Assembly (NCBI RefSeq): GCF_015665295.1
Contig: NZ_JADFAJ010000003.1
Coordinates: forward strand, 1-64,000
DNA from: Maricaulis sp.
GTDB lineage: Bacteria > Pseudomonadota > Alphaproteobacteria > Caulobacterales > Maricaulaceae
Length of the DNA stretch: 64,000 nt
Reading direction: 5' to 3'
Positions 44,458-54,742 of this stretch are shown here, in pieces (the stretch's first letter is position 1; every line of letters begins with the position of its first letter). The notes beneath the pieces were generated by a model. It was not told the DNA's origin. It made no database searches and saw only the letters and a list, made by a program, of their open reading frames with translations. Made by a program: the position numbers and the translations under genes.

Positions 44458-45032
44458 TCGGCCTTGTCATGGAAGGATGGCGCGGCATGCTGGGCGCCCT
44501 TCGGCTGCTCACCTTCCGGCCCGGCGGCGAAGCGATGTTCGACGTCTCGCTGCGCGGCTTCTGGCGCTCGTTCGGCGGGATATTGTTCGCCCTGCCGCTG
44601 GCCATCCTCGCGCATGTCGAGCGGCAATATATCGGCACGTCGGTCGACGCGACGACCTATTTCCTGATCTTCTTCGGGACCTGGCTGAGCTTTCCGGTCT
44701 CTGCCGCTGTCGCCGTGGCGATCGCCGGCGCCCGAAACCGATACATGCACTGGGTGGTCGTGCACAATTGGGGCGTTGTCTGGCTCTATGGCGTGATTGC
44801 CGGCATCCTGGCGCTGGAAGTCATCGGCATCATCAATGCCGAGTTCCGCGACTTCCTGTTCTTCCTCTACGGCTATCTGCGCATCCTGGTCCACTGGCGC
44901 CTGGCCTATGTGACGCTGGGCCTGCCGACGATCACCGCGGCGCTGACGGCGACCATCCCGGCGATGACATCCTTCCTGGTCCTTGTGGCGATCAGCCAGG
45001 CCTTGTCCGGCGCTCAGGCCGCGGCCGGGTAG
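44454..45032 (+). CDS. Integral membrane protein, unknown function
   Basis: A 192-residue protein with about four or five hydrophobic segments ([86 protein letters not shown]) and a short amphipathic N-terminus. I do not recognise a named family beyond a conserved alphaproteobacterial membrane protein that accompanies dapE and truA. Translationally coupled to dapE (ATGA overlap); its last 19 bases overlap truA on the other strand. Confidence 0.8.
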   Translation: MIGLVMEGWRGMLGALRLLTFRPGGEAMFDVSLRGFWRSFGGILFALPLAILAHVERQYIGTSVDATTYFLIFFGTWLSFPVSAAVAVAIAGARNRYMHWVVVHNWGVVWLYGVIAGILALEVIGIINAEFRDFLFFLYGYLRILVHWRLAYVTLGLPTITAALTATIPAMTSFLVLVAISQALSGAQAAAG

Positions 45033-45763
45033 TCGACAGCCGTCAGATACAGACCGTCAGGCGGAGCGACCGGGCCGCACTGGCTGCGGTCGGCGGCATC
45101 GAGGGCCTGCCGGAAGTCCCGCGCCGACCATTTGCCCACGCCGACCTCGACAAGCGACCCGACCATGGAGCGCACCTGGCGGTGCAGGAAGGACCGCGCC
45201 GAACAGGTCAGCTGGACCTCCTCGCCATAGCGCGAGACCGAGATCGCATCGATCGTCTTGACCGGACTTTCAGCCTGGCACTGGGCATCGCGGAACGTGG
45301 TGAAATCATGCCGGCCGAGCAGCGCCTTTGCCGCATGATGCATCGCCTCGGCGTCGAGCTTGCGCGGGACACGCCACACCTGGCCCTTGTCGAGCGTCAG
45401 GGGGGCGCGGCGGTCGATCATCCGGTAGAGATAGTGACGCTGGGTGGCGGAAAAGCGGGCATGGAAGTCCGCGCTCACTTCTTCGGCCTCGAGAATGGCG
45501 ACCGGGTCAGGCCTGAGGTGGAAATTGATCGCATCGCGGACCTTGTCGGCTGACAGATCCTTGGCGAGGTCGAGATGGGCGACCTGGCCGAGCGCATGCA
45601 CACCGCTATCGGTACGGCCCGCGCCATAGACGAGGACCGGCGCGCCATCGAGCTTCGCGGCAGCGCGCTCCAGGCTTGCCTGCACGGAAGGAGCATTGGC
45701 CTGGCGCTGCCAGCCGGCAAAGGGGCGACCGTCATACTCAATCGTGATCTTGTAGCGCGTCAT
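45014..45763 (-). CDS. truA: tRNA pseudouridine(38-40) synthase TruA
   Basis: A 249-residue pseudouridine synthase with catalytic D52 in [14 protein letters not shown], starting [21 protein letters not shown] and including the conserved [11 protein letters not shown] region. It isomerises U38-U40 of the anticodon stem of many tRNAs. The start is coupled to the fmt stop through a one-base TGATG overlap, the usual fmt-truA arrangement of alphaproteobacteria. Confidence 0.97.
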   Translation of the reverse strand: MTRYKITIEYDGRPFAGWQRQANAPSVQASLERAAAKLDGAPVLVYGAGRTDSGVHALGQVAHLDLAKDLSADKVRDAINFHLRPDPVAILEAEEVSADFHARFSATQRHYLYRMIDRRAPLTLDKGQVWRVPRKLDAEAMHHAAKALLGRHDFTTFRDAQCQAESPVKTIDAISVSRYGEEVQLTCSARSFLHRQVRSMVGSLVEVGVGKWSARDFRQALDAADRSQCGPVAPPDGLYLTAVDYPAAA

Positions 45764-46692
45764 CAGCCCAGCACCGTCCCGGCGGGGACATGATTGCCAT
45801 TGAGAAAGGTCGCCGCATCCATGGCGCCCCTGCCCTCGCGCTGCAGCCGCGTCAGCGACAGCGCACCCTCACCGCAGGCGACCGTCATACCCTGCAATAC
45901 GGTCCCGGGAGCACCGTCGCCCTCGACAGTTTCGGCCATCAAGACCTTGGTGCGGACCGGCCCTTTCTCGGTGGGCAGTTCGAACCAGGCGCCCGGGAAG
46001 GGCGAGAGGCCTCGAATATGGGCCGACAGCTCGTTTGCCGGGCGCGACCAGTCGATCCGGGCCTCGGCAGCAGAGATCTTCTTTGCATAGGTGGCGCCCT
46101 CGTCGGACTGCGGCACGGCTTCCAGAGACCCGCGTTCCAGCGCCGACAAGGCGCGCGGCCACATCAGGGCACCGGCATCGCGCAGCTTGTCGTGCAGAGT
46201 GGCGGCGGTGTCGTTCGGAGCAATACGCACGGTCTCCGACAGCAGGATCGGACCGGTATCCAGACCGGCCTCCATCTGCTGCAACTGCACGCCGGTCAAC
46301 GCGTCACCTGCCATGATCGCCCGCTGGATCGGCGCGGCACCGCGCCAGCGCGGCAGCAGGGAGGCGTGCAGGTTGAGACAGCCCAGACGCGGTGCGTCCA
46401 GCGCGGCCTGCGGCAGGATCTGGCCATAGGCGACCACGGCCGCCACATCGAGGTCGAGGCTGGCAAACTCCGCGATCACGTCCGGATCGCGAAAGCTCTC
46501 GGGTGTCGAGACAGGGATGCCCAGGATTTCCGCCAGCTGGTGAACCGGCGTCTTTTGTTCCGACTGCCCACGTCCGCGCCGGCGCGGCGGCTGGGTGTAG
46601 ACACGGGCGATCTCATGGCCGGCAGCCGCGATTTCAGCGAGCGAGCGCGCCGCGAAATCGGGCGTGCCCATAAAGGCAAGGCGTAAGGTCAT
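45763..46692 (-). CDS. fmt: Methionyl-tRNA formyltransferase
   Basis: A 309-residue enzyme: formyltransferase domain with [16 protein letters not shown], the Asn-His-Asp type site in [22 protein letters not shown] and [15 protein letters not shown], then the C-terminal OB-like tRNA-binding domain. It formylates initiator Met-tRNA. The usual partner def is 2.7 kb away at 49.4 kb; genes for a lipoprotein, a pirin and a glutathione transferase intervene. Confidence 0.97.
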   Translation of the reverse strand: MTLRLAFMGTPDFAARSLAEIAAAGHEIARVYTQPPRRRGRGQSEQKTPVHQLAEILGIPVSTPESFRDPDVIAEFASLDLDVAAVVAYGQILPQAALDAPRLGCLNLHASLLPRWRGAAPIQRAIMAGDALTGVQLQQMEAGLDTGPILLSETVRIAPNDTAATLHDKLRDAGALMWPRALSALERGSLEAVPQSDEGATYAKKISAAEARIDWSRPANELSAHIRGLSPFPGAWFELPTEKGPVRTKVLMAETVEGDGAPGTVLQGMTVACGEGALSLTRLQREGRGAMDAATFLNGNHVPAGTVLG

Positions 46693-46741
46693 GGCGCGGG
46701 TTTGAGCGCGAACAAGGGTCCGCCGTCAAGCCGGTTTGCGC

Positions 46742-47314
46742 TTATTCTGCGCCCCAGGGCGGCGGCGGCGCTTGGACCGGCATGGTCAGATCGAAGACGG
46801 CTTCGAAATGTCGGTCGGGGCGATCCAGGCCGTAGGTGAAGGTGGTATCGGTCAGGGTGACGGACCAGACATTGGCCATGGACACCGCAATACCCTCGCG
46901 ATCGAACAGACCGCGCGAGAACTGGTCGGCCGGGAATTCGGCCCGCGTCTCGGTGGGCGCGGTGATCGTCATCCCGCCATACTGCGTGAGCGTATCCTCA
47001 CTGCCATCTTCATGACGATGATCATGCTTGAGCTGGAGGCCCGCCGCTTCCCGGGTGATGACCCAGGTCCGCGACCGGTCCTCACCGACATGGAGGGGAA
47101 TACGGATTTCCGAAGAAGAGCACTCACGTACATGCAGGGTCAGGACTTGTGACGCCCAGTCGGCATCGCGCGGATCATCACTGACAACCTCGCCCTCAAA
47201 AGCCTGGCCACACAGGGCGGACAAGCGATCGAACAGGTCGGCCCCGGCCGCCGGTTGATCGTTCGAACAGGCAGCAAGGGCCAGCGGCGCGGATATCAGA
47301 ACTGCCAGGCGCAT
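46742..47314 (-). CDS. Hypothetical lipoprotein
   Basis: A 190-residue protein with lipobox LALAAC (Cys about residue 15). The mature part is beta-rich, with LTLHVRECSSSEIRIPLHVGEDRSRTWVITREAAGLQLKHDHRHEDGSED and a proline-rich end. I do not recognise the family from memory, though similar small envelope lipoproteins are common in proteobacteria. It lies 49 bp upstream of fmt on the same strand and may be co-transcribed with it. Confidence 0.8.
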   Translation of the reverse strand: MRLAVLISAPLALAACSNDQPAAGADLFDRLSALCGQAFEGEVVSDDPRDADWASQVLTLHVRECSSSEIRIPLHVGEDRSRTWVITREAAGLQLKHDHRHEDGSEDTLTQYGGMTITAPTETRAEFPADQFSRGLFDREGIAVSMANVWSVTLTDTTFTYGLDRPDRHFEAVFDLTMPVQAPPPPWGAE

Positions 47315-47464
47315 GATTCACTCCTCAGATTCACAGCAACCTGCCTGATCGCTTCCACGATGGAAACAATCTCTTTCGGCTGTTTCGGTGGCGCTCGCGC
47401 GTAAAATCCCTATTTTGTGTAGCGGAAATGCCCTCAGACGGGTGAAGGACAGGATCCCAGCTCC

Positions 47465-48316
47465 ATGACCGCGACCGATACCCTCACCAAGACGCGCCGG
47501 ATCACCAGGGTTTCGCGCGGCCTTCCGACCTCGGACGGGGCGGGCGTAAAGCTCACCCGCATGCTCGGGCATCGCGGCCTGATGGAGCTTGATCCCTTCC
47601 TGATGCTTGACCAGATCCGCTCGGACGACAGCGCCGATTACATGGCCGGCTTCCCGAACCACCCGCATCGCGGCTTTGAAACCGTGACCATCATGCTCGA
47701 CGGCAAGATGCGCCATGGCGACAACAAGGGCCATGCCGGCGTGATCGAGGGTGGCGGCATCCAGTGGATGACTGCGGGGCGCGGCATCGTGCATTCGGAG
47801 ATTCCCGAGCAGGACAATGGCCGGCTCTGGGGTTTCCAGCTCTGGGTCAACCTGCCCGGCGCGCTGAAGATGACGGAGCCGCGCTACCAGGAATTCGACA
47901 AGAGCGAGATTCCGGTCGAGACCCGACCCGGCGCCAGCCTTCGCGTGCTCGCCGGATCCAGTTCGACCGGCGTCACCGGCCCGGCCACCTCTGTCGCCAT
48001 CCAGCCGACCCTGATCGATATCGTGCTCAAGCCCGGCGCCACGCTGGAAGAGGATATTGATCCCCGCCACACCGCCTTCATCGCGGTGTACAAGGGCTCG
48101 GTCTCGTCCGGCGAAGGCCGTGTCGATGATCCCGATCTCGGCGTCCTGGAAGACGGTGACCGGATCGCGCTCAAGGCCGGACCTGAAGGCGCCAGCCTGC
48201 TGCTCGTTGCCGGCAAGCCGATCGATGAGCCGGTCGCCCGCTACGGCCCCTTCGTGATGAATACCGAGGCCGAGCTGCACCAGGCGGTGCGTGACTTCCA
48301 GGCCGGCAAGTTCTGA
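47465..48316 (+). CDS. Pirin-family protein
   Basis: A 283-residue bicupin. The N-terminal pirin domain has the metal-ligand pattern NHPHRGFETVTIMLDGKMRHGDNKGH with further ligands around MTAGRGIVHSEI, and the C-terminal cupin contains DDPDLGVLEDGDRI. Bacterial pirins can act as quercetin dioxygenases or redox-sensing regulators. A REP-like inverted repeat begins 8 bp after its stop. Confidence 0.93.
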   Translation: MTATDTLTKTRRITRVSRGLPTSDGAGVKLTRMLGHRGLMELDPFLMLDQIRSDDSADYMAGFPNHPHRGFETVTIMLDGKMRHGDNKGHAGVIEGGGIQWMTAGRGIVHSEIPEQDNGRLWGFQLWVNLPGALKMTEPRYQEFDKSEIPVETRPGASLRVLAGSSSTGVTGPATSVAIQPTLIDIVLKPGATLEEDIDPRHTAFIAVYKGSVSSGEGRVDDPDLGVLEDGDRIALKAGPEGASLLLVAGKPIDEPVARYGPFVMNTEAELHQAVRDFQAGKF

Positions 48317-48324
48317 ACCTGATC

Positions 48325-48401
48325 GGGGACAGGTCCAATTAGCGCGCCGGTCTCCGGACCGGCCAAGCGTTCCGCACAGCGCGTTAATTGGACCTGTCCC
48401 C
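48325..48401. repeat. REP-like palindromic element (long inverted repeat)
   Basis: The arms GGGGACAGGTCCAATTA... (48325-48347) and its complement (48379-48401) match at 22 of 23 positions. Between them CCGGTC/GACCGG (48347-48352 / 48357-48362) forms an inner hairpin. Sequences reading GGGGACAGGTCC..AATTA are recurrent repeats near REP-associated tyrosine transposases (RAYT) in many proteobacteria. No transposase is present, so this would be a mobilised non-autonomous copy. It fills the gap between the pirin and glutathione-transferase genes and could end transcription or stabilise the pirin mRNA. Confidence 0.8.
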
Positions 48402-48438
48402 ATTTCGCTGACCATCAAACAGAAAATCGGAGGGATCC

Positions 48439-49413
48439 ATGGGTCTGCTCGTCGACGGCAAGTGGCATGATACCTGGTATGACACCGACAAGTCCGGCGG
48501 GCGCTTCGAACGTTCCGAGGCCCAATTGCGCAATTGGGTGACTGCGGATGGATCGGCCGGTCCAACCGGCCGCGAGGGCTTCCGCGCCGAGCCCGACCGC
48601 TATCACCTCTATGTGTCCTACGCCTGTCCCTGGGCCCACCGCACCCTGATCTACCGGGCGCTGAAAGGGCTGGAAGACATGATCCCGGTCTCGGTTGTGC
48701 ACTGGCACATGGCCGACAAGGGCTGGACTTTCGAAAGCGACGAGGACGGGATTGTCGGCGACCGACTGCTGGGCAAGGATCTGATGTATCAGGTCTATCT
48801 GCAGTCCGAGCCGGATTATTCCGGCCGGGTAACCGTGCCCGTCCTGTGGGACAGGAAAACCGGCCGCATCGTGTCCAACGAGAGTGCCGAGATCATCCGC
48901 ATGTTCAATTCGGCCTTTGACGGCGTCGGCGCGAAGCCCGGCGATTATTATCCGGCCGACAAGCGGGCCGCGATTGATGCCCTCAATGACCGGATCTACG
49001 AAACGGTGAATAATGGCGTCTACCGGTCCGGCTTCGCGACCAGCCAGGCGGCCTATGAAGAAGCGGTTTTCCCGCTGTTCGAGACCCTCGACCATCTCGA
49101 ACAGGTGCTGGACGACACCCGCTATCTGGCCGGCGACACCATTACCGAGGCTGACCTGCGCCTATTGCCCACGCTTTTGCGCTTCGATCTGGTCTATTTC
49201 GGCCATTTCAAATGCAATCTCAGACGCCTGGTCGATTATCCCAATCTCTGGGCCTATGCGCGCGACCTCTACCAGCATCCCGGCATCGCCCAGACGTGCA
49301 ATTTCGAGCATGCCCAGAAGCATTATTACGCCAGCCACGGCACCATCAATCCCACCGGCATCGTGCCCGCCGGACCGATGATCAATTTCGCGGAGCCGCA
49401 CGGGCGGCGCTAG
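48439..49413 (+). CDS. Glutathionyl-hydroquinone reductase (Xi-class glutathione transferase)
   Basis: A 324-residue protein. [21 protein letters not shown] (catalytic C63 in CPWA) and [14 protein letters not shown] are diagnostic of the GS-HQR/YqjG (ECM4) family, which removes glutathione from glutathionyl-hydroquinones. The long C-terminal helical domain ([30 protein letters not shown]) is complete. GGAGGG precedes the start. Its stop shares CTAG with the convergent def gene. Confidence 0.94.
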   Translation: MGLLVDGKWHDTWYDTDKSGGRFERSEAQLRNWVTADGSAGPTGREGFRAEPDRYHLYVSYACPWAHRTLIYRALKGLEDMIPVSVVHWHMADKGWTFESDEDGIVGDRLLGKDLMYQVYLQSEPDYSGRVTVPVLWDRKTGRIVSNESAEIIRMFNSAFDGVGAKPGDYYPADKRAAIDALNDRIYETVNNGVYRSGFATSQAAYEEAVFPLFETLDHLEQVLDDTRYLAGDTITEADLRLLPTLLRFDLVYFGHFKCNLRRLVDYPNLWAYARDLYQHPGIAQTCNFEHAQKHYYASHGTINPTGIVPAGPMINFAEPHGRR

Positions 49414-49934
49414 GCCGCGTCGCGGTCCTTGGACTTCTCGACCTTCTTTACCTTCTGGACAGCGCGCTGGCGCTTGAGGCGGGAGAGGTAGTCGATGAAG
49501 AGCACGCCTTCGAGATGGTCCATCTCGTGCTGGATGCAGACGGCGAACATGCCCTCGGCAATCTCGTCCTGCGGCTTTCCGTCATAGTCGAGATAGCGGA
49601 TGCGGATCCGGTCCGGGCGCTCGACCTCGTCATAGACGGTCGGCACCGACAGGCAGCCCTCTTCATAGGGTTTGAGCGTGTCGGACGGGTCGGACAGGAC
49701 CGGATTGACGAAATAGCGCGGCTGCGGCTCCTCGTCCCGACCGGCGAGATCCATGACAATGACGCGCTTGGCAACGCCGACCTGGATCGCGGCCAGGCCA
49801 ATACCATCCGCCGCATACATGGTCTGCAGCATGTCATCCATCAACGCGCGGAGTTCGTCGTCAACCTGGTCAACAGGTTGCGACACTTCCTTGAGCCGCG
49901 GATCGGGAACGGTGAGAATATCGAGAACAGCCAT
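49410..49934 (-). CDS. def: Peptide deformylase
   Basis: A 174-residue metalloenzyme with the three PDF motifs: [10 protein letters not shown] (44-53), EGCLSVP with ligand C94, and QHEMDHLEG with H136 and H140. It removes N-formyl from nascent proteins, undoing Fmt's work. The start at 49934 ([14 protein letters not shown]) is the family's normal N-terminus; the frame is open upstream. The last residues ([16 protein letters not shown]) are a basic tail. Confidence 0.97.
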   Translation of the reverse strand: MAVLDILTVPDPRLKEVSQPVDQVDDELRALMDDMLQTMYAADGIGLAAIQVGVAKRVIVMDLAGRDEEPQPRYFVNPVLSDPSDTLKPYEEGCLSVPTVYDEVERPDRIRIRYLDYDGKPQDEIAEGMFAVCIQHEMDHLEGVLFIDYLSRLKRQRAVQKVKKVEKSKDRDAA

Positions 49935-49965
49935 GACCCCTAGATAGTCGCCCCGGCTTAAAGGA

Positions 49966-51429
49966 TCAAGAATCGACCGCTTCCGGGGCGCCAATCGCGG
50001 GCAGGTCCTCGACACCCGCCGCATCGAGGTATTCCGCCGGCAGAGATTTGCGAGTCTTGGCGCCGAGGTCCTTCAGTTTCTGAGCCTGGCCGACGAGATT
50101 TCCCGGACCGTCGATCAGTTTACCTTTGGCATTACTCCAAGCATTTTCCGCTTGATTGATCCGCTGGCCGATTTCTTCGATGTCCGACACGAACCCGTGG
50201 AACTTGTCGAACAGCTTTCCGGCACGGTCCGCGATGTCCAGCGCGTTGCGGTTCTGGCGGTCCACGGTCCACAGATTGCCGATTGTCCGCATCGCCATCA
50301 TCAGCGTCGTCGGTGTTGCGATCATCACATCCCGCTCAGCGGCATAGACGGAGATGTTGACGTCATTCTGGAGCGCCAGAGAAGCCGCACCTTCCAGCGG
50401 AATGAACATCAAGGTAAACGACACGCCAGTGTAGAGTTGGCCGTAATCCTTCGCGCCCAGCGAATTCACATGATTACGCACCGACTGGATGTGTTGCTTC
50501 AGGGCGAGTCCGCGTTCTTCTTCGGTCTCGGCATTCACGCATTGATCAAAAGCCTTCAGGGACACCTTGGAGTCGATGACCAAGCGATGCCCGCCCGGCA
50601 AGTCAACAACGATATCGGGGCGCAGCCGGCTGCCGTCCTCCAGGGTTTCACTCTTCTGCGTGTGGAATTCATGGCCCTCGCGCAAGCCGGAACTCTCGAG
50701 AATTCGTGCCAGTACCAATTCCCCCCAATCGCCCTGCACCTTGGACGATGAGCGCAACGCGTTGGCGAGCTTCTGGGCATCGTCGGACATGCGCGCCGCA
50801 TCCTTGCGCACGGTTTCCATCAACTGCTTGATTTCGCCGGCATGGCCGTGACGTTGCTCGGCATCCTTCTCGACCTTGGCGCGGAAATCGGTGAGCTGTT
50901 CGCGCAAGGGGTTGAGCAGGGTCTGGAGGTTGTCCGTGCTTTGCTTGTTGAGCTCGGCGCCGGAGGTCTTGAGGATTTCGGCGGCGGTCAGCTTGAACTG
51001 CTCGCTCAGGCGCTCGCGGGCCTTGTCCAGCTCGGCCAGCTTCTCGTCATGATGGCGCTGGGTCGCGTCATGTTCGGTCTTGAGCGCCTCATGACGGGCA
51101 TTGAGCGCATTGCGCTCGGCTGTGACGGCCTCCAGGGAGGCGCGCAACCGGTCACGCTCTTCCACGACGCCGTCAAGCCGGGCGACCGCCTCGCGTGCGG
51201 TTGCCAGATCAGTCGCTGCCTGTTCCTGGCGTTCGCGCCAATCATCGCGCTCGGCGCGCAGCCGGTCGAGTTCGGCGGTATCCGGCGATGTTGTCGCGGC
51301 CGGTTTGCGGGTCAGCAGCAAGCCGGCAAGCACTGCGAGCGTAACGGCCATGCCGCCGAGAACGAGCCAGGTTTCCGGGGAAATATCTGTAAGGGTCACG
51401 GTGTTTGTCGCCTTCCTGCTGGCCGCCAT
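49966..51429 (-). CDS. rmuC: DNA recombination protein RmuC
   Basis: About 487 residues: N-terminal membrane anchor ([20 protein letters not shown]), a long coiled coil (about 55-190, rich in Glu/Ala/Arg), and the RmuC domain with nuclease-like core [23 protein letters not shown] and [24 protein letters not shown]. It limits inversions at short repeats in E. coli. The start is uncertain: ATG 51429 is used; GTG about 27 bases downstream is possible. Placed before def as in related genomes. Confidence 0.92.
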   Translation of the reverse strand: MAASRKATNTVTLTDISPETWLVLGGMAVTLAVLAGLLLTRKPAATTSPDTAELDRLRAERDDWRERQEQAATDLATAREAVARLDGVVEERDRLRASLEAVTAERNALNARHEALKTEHDATQRHHDEKLAELDKARERLSEQFKLTAAEILKTSGAELNKQSTDNLQTLLNPLREQLTDFRAKVEKDAEQRHGHAGEIKQLMETVRKDAARMSDDAQKLANALRSSSKVQGDWGELVLARILESSGLREGHEFHTQKSETLEDGSRLRPDIVVDLPGGHRLVIDSKVSLKAFDQCVNAETEEERGLALKQHIQSVRNHVNSLGAKDYGQLYTGVSFTLMFIPLEGAASLALQNDVNISVYAAERDVMIATPTTLMMAMRTIGNLWTVDRQNRNALDIADRAGKLFDKFHGFVSDIEEIGQRINQAENAWSNAKGKLIDGPGNLVGQAQKLKDLGAKTRKSLPAEYLDAAGVEDLPAIGAPEAVDS

Positions 51430-51588
51430 TCTGGATGAGTCGTCCGGGTGCGGCCAGCCGCCCGCCCCGCACCGCCGCAAACCTGGCACGCTGCCCGGAC
51501 AAAACCAGTCACCCCGCCGACTCCCTGCCTCACCCCGATCCGGCCTGAAGCTTGCTTGGAACGGGGTGAACGTCTTGGGAGGGACACG

Positions 51589-52707
51589 GTGCGCACGCAA
51601 ATCGTTTCAATCGAGGACATTTCCGCCGGGCAGATCGCGCAATGGAATGACTGGGCGTGCCCGGATGGCAAGCTGGTCAGCCCTTATCTGCGGTTTGAAT
51701 TCGCGCAGACGGTCGCCCGCGCCCGCGCCGATGCCCGCATCGCGATCATCGAGGATGGCGGTGAAACGATTGGCTATTTTCCCCATCATGCTGCGCATGG
51801 CGGCATTGTCCGCCCGATCGGCGCCCCGATGAGCGATTATCAGGGCGTGATCGCGCGCGACCCCGCCCGCATCATCCCCGAGCGCCTGGCCCGGGCCGCC
51901 GGCGGTTCGGCGCTGGTCTTTGAGAACTGGCACGGCCCGCTGAGGGAAAACCGGTCTATGCAGCGCCAGCGCTGCGGCAGCCATATTGCCGATCTGGGGC
52001 AGGACGGCACCGCCTTCCTGGAGGCCCGCCGCGCCCTGCACAAGGATCATTTCAAGAAGACGGCCCGGCGCCAGCGCGCCGCGATACGTGATTTTGGCGA
52101 GGTCCGCGTCACGCTGGGCGATCCGGACGGCCAGGCCTTCGCGGCTCTGAGCACCTGGAAGCAGGCGCAGTATCGCGACACCGGCAAGCTCAATGTCTTC
52201 GGCGTCGACTGGGTGCAGGAGGTTCTCCGCGACCTGCGCCAGCGCGAGGGCGATGAGTTTTCCGGGCTCACGGCTGCGCTCTGGTTCGGCGACCGGCTCG
52301 CTGCGGTCGAGTTCGGCCTCGTGGCAGGTGATATCTATCACTCCTGGTTTCCGGCCTATGATCCGGAACTGGCGCGCTACTCGCCCGGCCTGCTGCTTCT
52401 GCACGGCCTGTTCGAGCAGGCCCCGGAACGCGGTCTGAACCGGGTTGATCTCGGCCGCGGCGGCGATCACTACAAAAAACACTATGCCAGCCATTCCGTG
52501 CCGCTGGCTGATGGACGCGTCCTCGCACCCGGCATGGCAGCCCTGGGAATCCGGTCCTGGGAATTGGCCGAACAAGCCCTGGCCCTCGTGCCGGGCCGGG
52601 TTGGCGAGCTTCCCGGCCGGCTGCGTCGCCGCTGGTCACAGGTGAGCGCCTTCCAGCCCCGCCTTGGCTCCCGCCTGGCCAGCTTTGCCGGCTCAATCGC
52701 GCTTTAA
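51589..52707 (+). CDS. CelD/BcsL-type GNAT acyltransferase
   Basis: A 372-residue protein of the GNAT superfamily found in polysaccharide biosynthesis (CelD/BcsL). The acyl-CoA-binding half contains GLTAALWFGDRLAAVEFGLVAGDIYHSWFPAYDPELARYSPGLLLLHGL and NRVDLGRGGDHYKKHYAS. The GTG start at 51589 follows GGGAGGG; the open frame upstream lacks a ribosome-binding site. It probably acylates a glycan or a precursor. No glycosyltransferase is adjacent, so the pathway is unknown. Confidence 0.85.
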   Translation: MRTQIVSIEDISAGQIAQWNDWACPDGKLVSPYLRFEFAQTVARARADARIAIIEDGGETIGYFPHHAAHGGIVRPIGAPMSDYQGVIARDPARIIPERLARAAGGSALVFENWHGPLRENRSMQRQRCGSHIADLGQDGTAFLEARRALHKDHFKKTARRQRAAIRDFGEVRVTLGDPDGQAFAALSTWKQAQYRDTGKLNVFGVDWVQEVLRDLRQREGDEFSGLTAALWFGDRLAAVEFGLVAGDIYHSWFPAYDPELARYSPGLLLLHGLFEQAPERGLNRVDLGRGGDHYKKHYASHSVPLADGRVLAPGMAALGIRSWELAEQALALVPGRVGELPGRLRRRWSQVSAFQPRLGSRLASFAGSIAL

Positions 52708-52807
52708 CGCCAAGGCGAAAATATCCGGATCGTGATGCAAACACCGCTGCCCCGGCAGCCGGCATGCGCTAGTCTTTGTCCGACCGCGCCGGGTCGGGAG
52801 TGGACAC

Positions 52808-53935
52808 ATGCGTATGCTTGCAAGCCTTGCCGCCGCCGCCTTGCTGGCCTCAGCCAGCTGGGCACAAACGACAATCCACGAGACCGAGCAGGCTGATTTT
52901 CGCATCGAGACCGTAGCGGACGGCCTGGAATTTCCCTGGTCAATCGCCTTTCTGCCCGATGGGGACATGCTGGTGTCCGAGCGCGCAGGCCGGCTTCGCC
53001 TGATCGAGGACGGCGTGCTGCGCGGCGCCCCGATCGCCGGATTGCCCGACATTTTTGCCGCGCGCCAGGGTGGTCTGCTGGGCCTCGCCCTGCACCCGGA
53101 TTTTGTCAGCAACCGGCTGGTCTATTTCGCTTTCTCCGAAGGCCGCATGAGTGCCAATCATACGGCGCTCGCCCGTGGCCGGCTGAATGAGGCGGCTACG
53201 GCGCTGGAGGGCGTCGAGACCCTGTTCCGGGTCAATTTCGCCAAGGCCCGCGGCCTGCATTTCGGCGGCCGGCTTCTCTTCCTCGGCGACGGCACCCTGC
53301 TGCTCACCCTGGGCGAAGGCGGTCTGCATCCCAATGAGGCCCAGAACCTGGCCAACCATCTCGGCACCATCGTCCGGCTCAACGATGACGGCACGGTCCC
53401 GTTCGACAATCCCTTCGTCAGCGTTCGCGGCGCCGGGCCGGAGATTTACAGCTACGGCCACCGCAATGTTCAGGGTATCGGCATCAATCCGCAGACCGGC
53501 TCGGTCTGGGCCAATGAGCACGGCGCCCGCGGTGGCGACGAGATCAACGTGATCGAGGCCGGAAACAATTATGGCTGGCCACGCATTACCTGGGGTGTCG
53601 ATTATGACGGCACGCCGATTTCCGATGCCACCCACGGGCCGGGCATGGAACAGCCGATCTGGTTCTGGGACCCGTCCATCGCCCCGTCAGGCATGGCGTT
53701 TTACCAGGGGGACGGGTTCGAGCGCTGGCAGGGTGACCTCTTCGTCGGCGCCCTGGCGGGCTCCATGCTCATACGCCTGGAGATCGAGGGCGATCGCGTG
53801 ATTTCGACGGAGGAGCTCCTGACCGATCCGGGCGAGCGCATTCGCGATGTGGCGAGCGGGCCTGACGGCCATCTCTATGTCCTCACCGACGCCACGGACG
53901 GTGCTGTCCTGCGCCTGGTGCCTGTCATCCCCTGA
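52808..53935 (+). CDS. PQQ-dependent aldose sugar dehydrogenase-like protein (YliI/GDH-B family)
   Basis: A 375-residue secreted six-bladed beta-propeller. Signal peptide cleaved near SWA-QTT. The family landmarks are all present: GLEFPWSIAFLPDGDMLVSERAGRL, GLALHPDF, NEHGARGGDEIN with the PQQ/metal-binding GHRNVQG just before it, and the PSGMAFYQGDGF stretch. Members oxidise aldose sugars in the periplasm with PQQ. No PQQ synthesis genes are in the window. Confidence 0.93.
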   Translation: MRMLASLAAAALLASASWAQTTIHETEQADFRIETVADGLEFPWSIAFLPDGDMLVSERAGRLRLIEDGVLRGAPIAGLPDIFAARQGGLLGLALHPDFVSNRLVYFAFSEGRMSANHTALARGRLNEAATALEGVETLFRVNFAKARGLHFGGRLLFLGDGTLLLTLGEGGLHPNEAQNLANHLGTIVRLNDDGTVPFDNPFVSVRGAGPEIYSYGHRNVQGIGINPQTGSVWANEHGARGGDEINVIEAGNNYGWPRITWGVDYDGTPISDATHGPGMEQPIWFWDPSIAPSGMAFYQGDGFERWQGDLFVGALAGSMLIRLEIEGDRVISTEELLTDPGERIRDVASGPDGHLYVLTDATDGAVLRLVPVIP

Positions 53936-53953
53936 CCGGCGGCATGAGGACGC

Positions 53954-54682
53954 CTACCCGGTGAGATCGGTCAGCTTTCGACCTTCTGCGATATTGCGCA
54001 GGAGATAGACCAGCGGCGTATCGATGGCAGCAACAAGCAGCTTCACAATCACCTGGCCCAGCACCAGACTGCCGATCACCGCCCAGGTCTGGTTGCCGGC
54101 GAAGGCGACCGAGATGAAGATCGTGCTGTTGAAGATCTGCGACACCATGGTCGAGACATTGTTGCGCAGCCAGAGCCGGTTCCTGCCGGCATCCTTTTCC
54201 CGCAAGTGATGAAAGATCATCACATCGGCAAGTGCACTGATGCCAAAGGCGACAAGGCCCGCAAAATTGGTCCGGTTGCCGGATGAAAAGACCTCGACGA
54301 AAGCCGCCTGCTGGGCATCGCTCCAGGTTCCGCCCGTCGTGATGAAGGGGAAGACCGCCTCGGCGTGCATGGCGTAGAGCAGCAGCAGCAGGATCACGAA
54401 GCGCATCAGGACGCCAGTAATCACCACACACAGCGCATAGCCCCGCCCCCAGACCTCGGAAATCACATCGGTTGCGAGATAGGTCAGGCCGAATGCGAGG
54501 GTTCCAGCCGGAACGAGCACCGTCAGCGGACCGAGATGAAAGGCCTGTATCTTGACTGCCGTGATGGCGGCAAGAACCAGGGAGACCATGAACAGGCCGG
54601 TGCAGAAAAAGAGCACGAAGGCGCGGCGTGTCACGCGCGCCGGATTCATGTCTTCAAGGCTTTCCGTAGGTCTCTCGTCCAC
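53954..54682 (-). CDS. VUT-family (YhhQ-like) queuosine-precursor transporter
   Basis: A 242-residue membrane protein with about six helices. TYLATDVISEVWGRGYA and SALADVMIFHHLREKDAGRNRLWLRNNVSTMVSQIFNSTIFISVAF are conserved signatures of the YhhQ/VUT family that imports the queuosine precursors preQ0/preQ1. Start at 54682; Met12 is an alternative. No preQ1 riboswitch is visible in the 60-bp leader. Confidence 0.92.
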   Translation of the reverse strand: MDERPTESLEDMNPARVTRRAFVLFFCTGLFMVSLVLAAITAVKIQAFHLGPLTVLVPAGTLAFGLTYLATDVISEVWGRGYALCVVITGVLMRFVILLLLLYAMHAEAVFPFITTGGTWSDAQQAAFVEVFSSGNRTNFAGLVAFGISALADVMIFHHLREKDAGRNRLWLRNNVSTMVSQIFNSTIFISVAFAGNQTWAVIGSLVLGQVIVKLLVAAIDTPLVYLLRNIAEGRKLTDLTG

Positions 54683-54742
54683 AGCCGTCTCCCCGATGCC
54701 CTCAAGGACAATAGTCCGAATCTGTCCGTTGAATAGGCTAAT

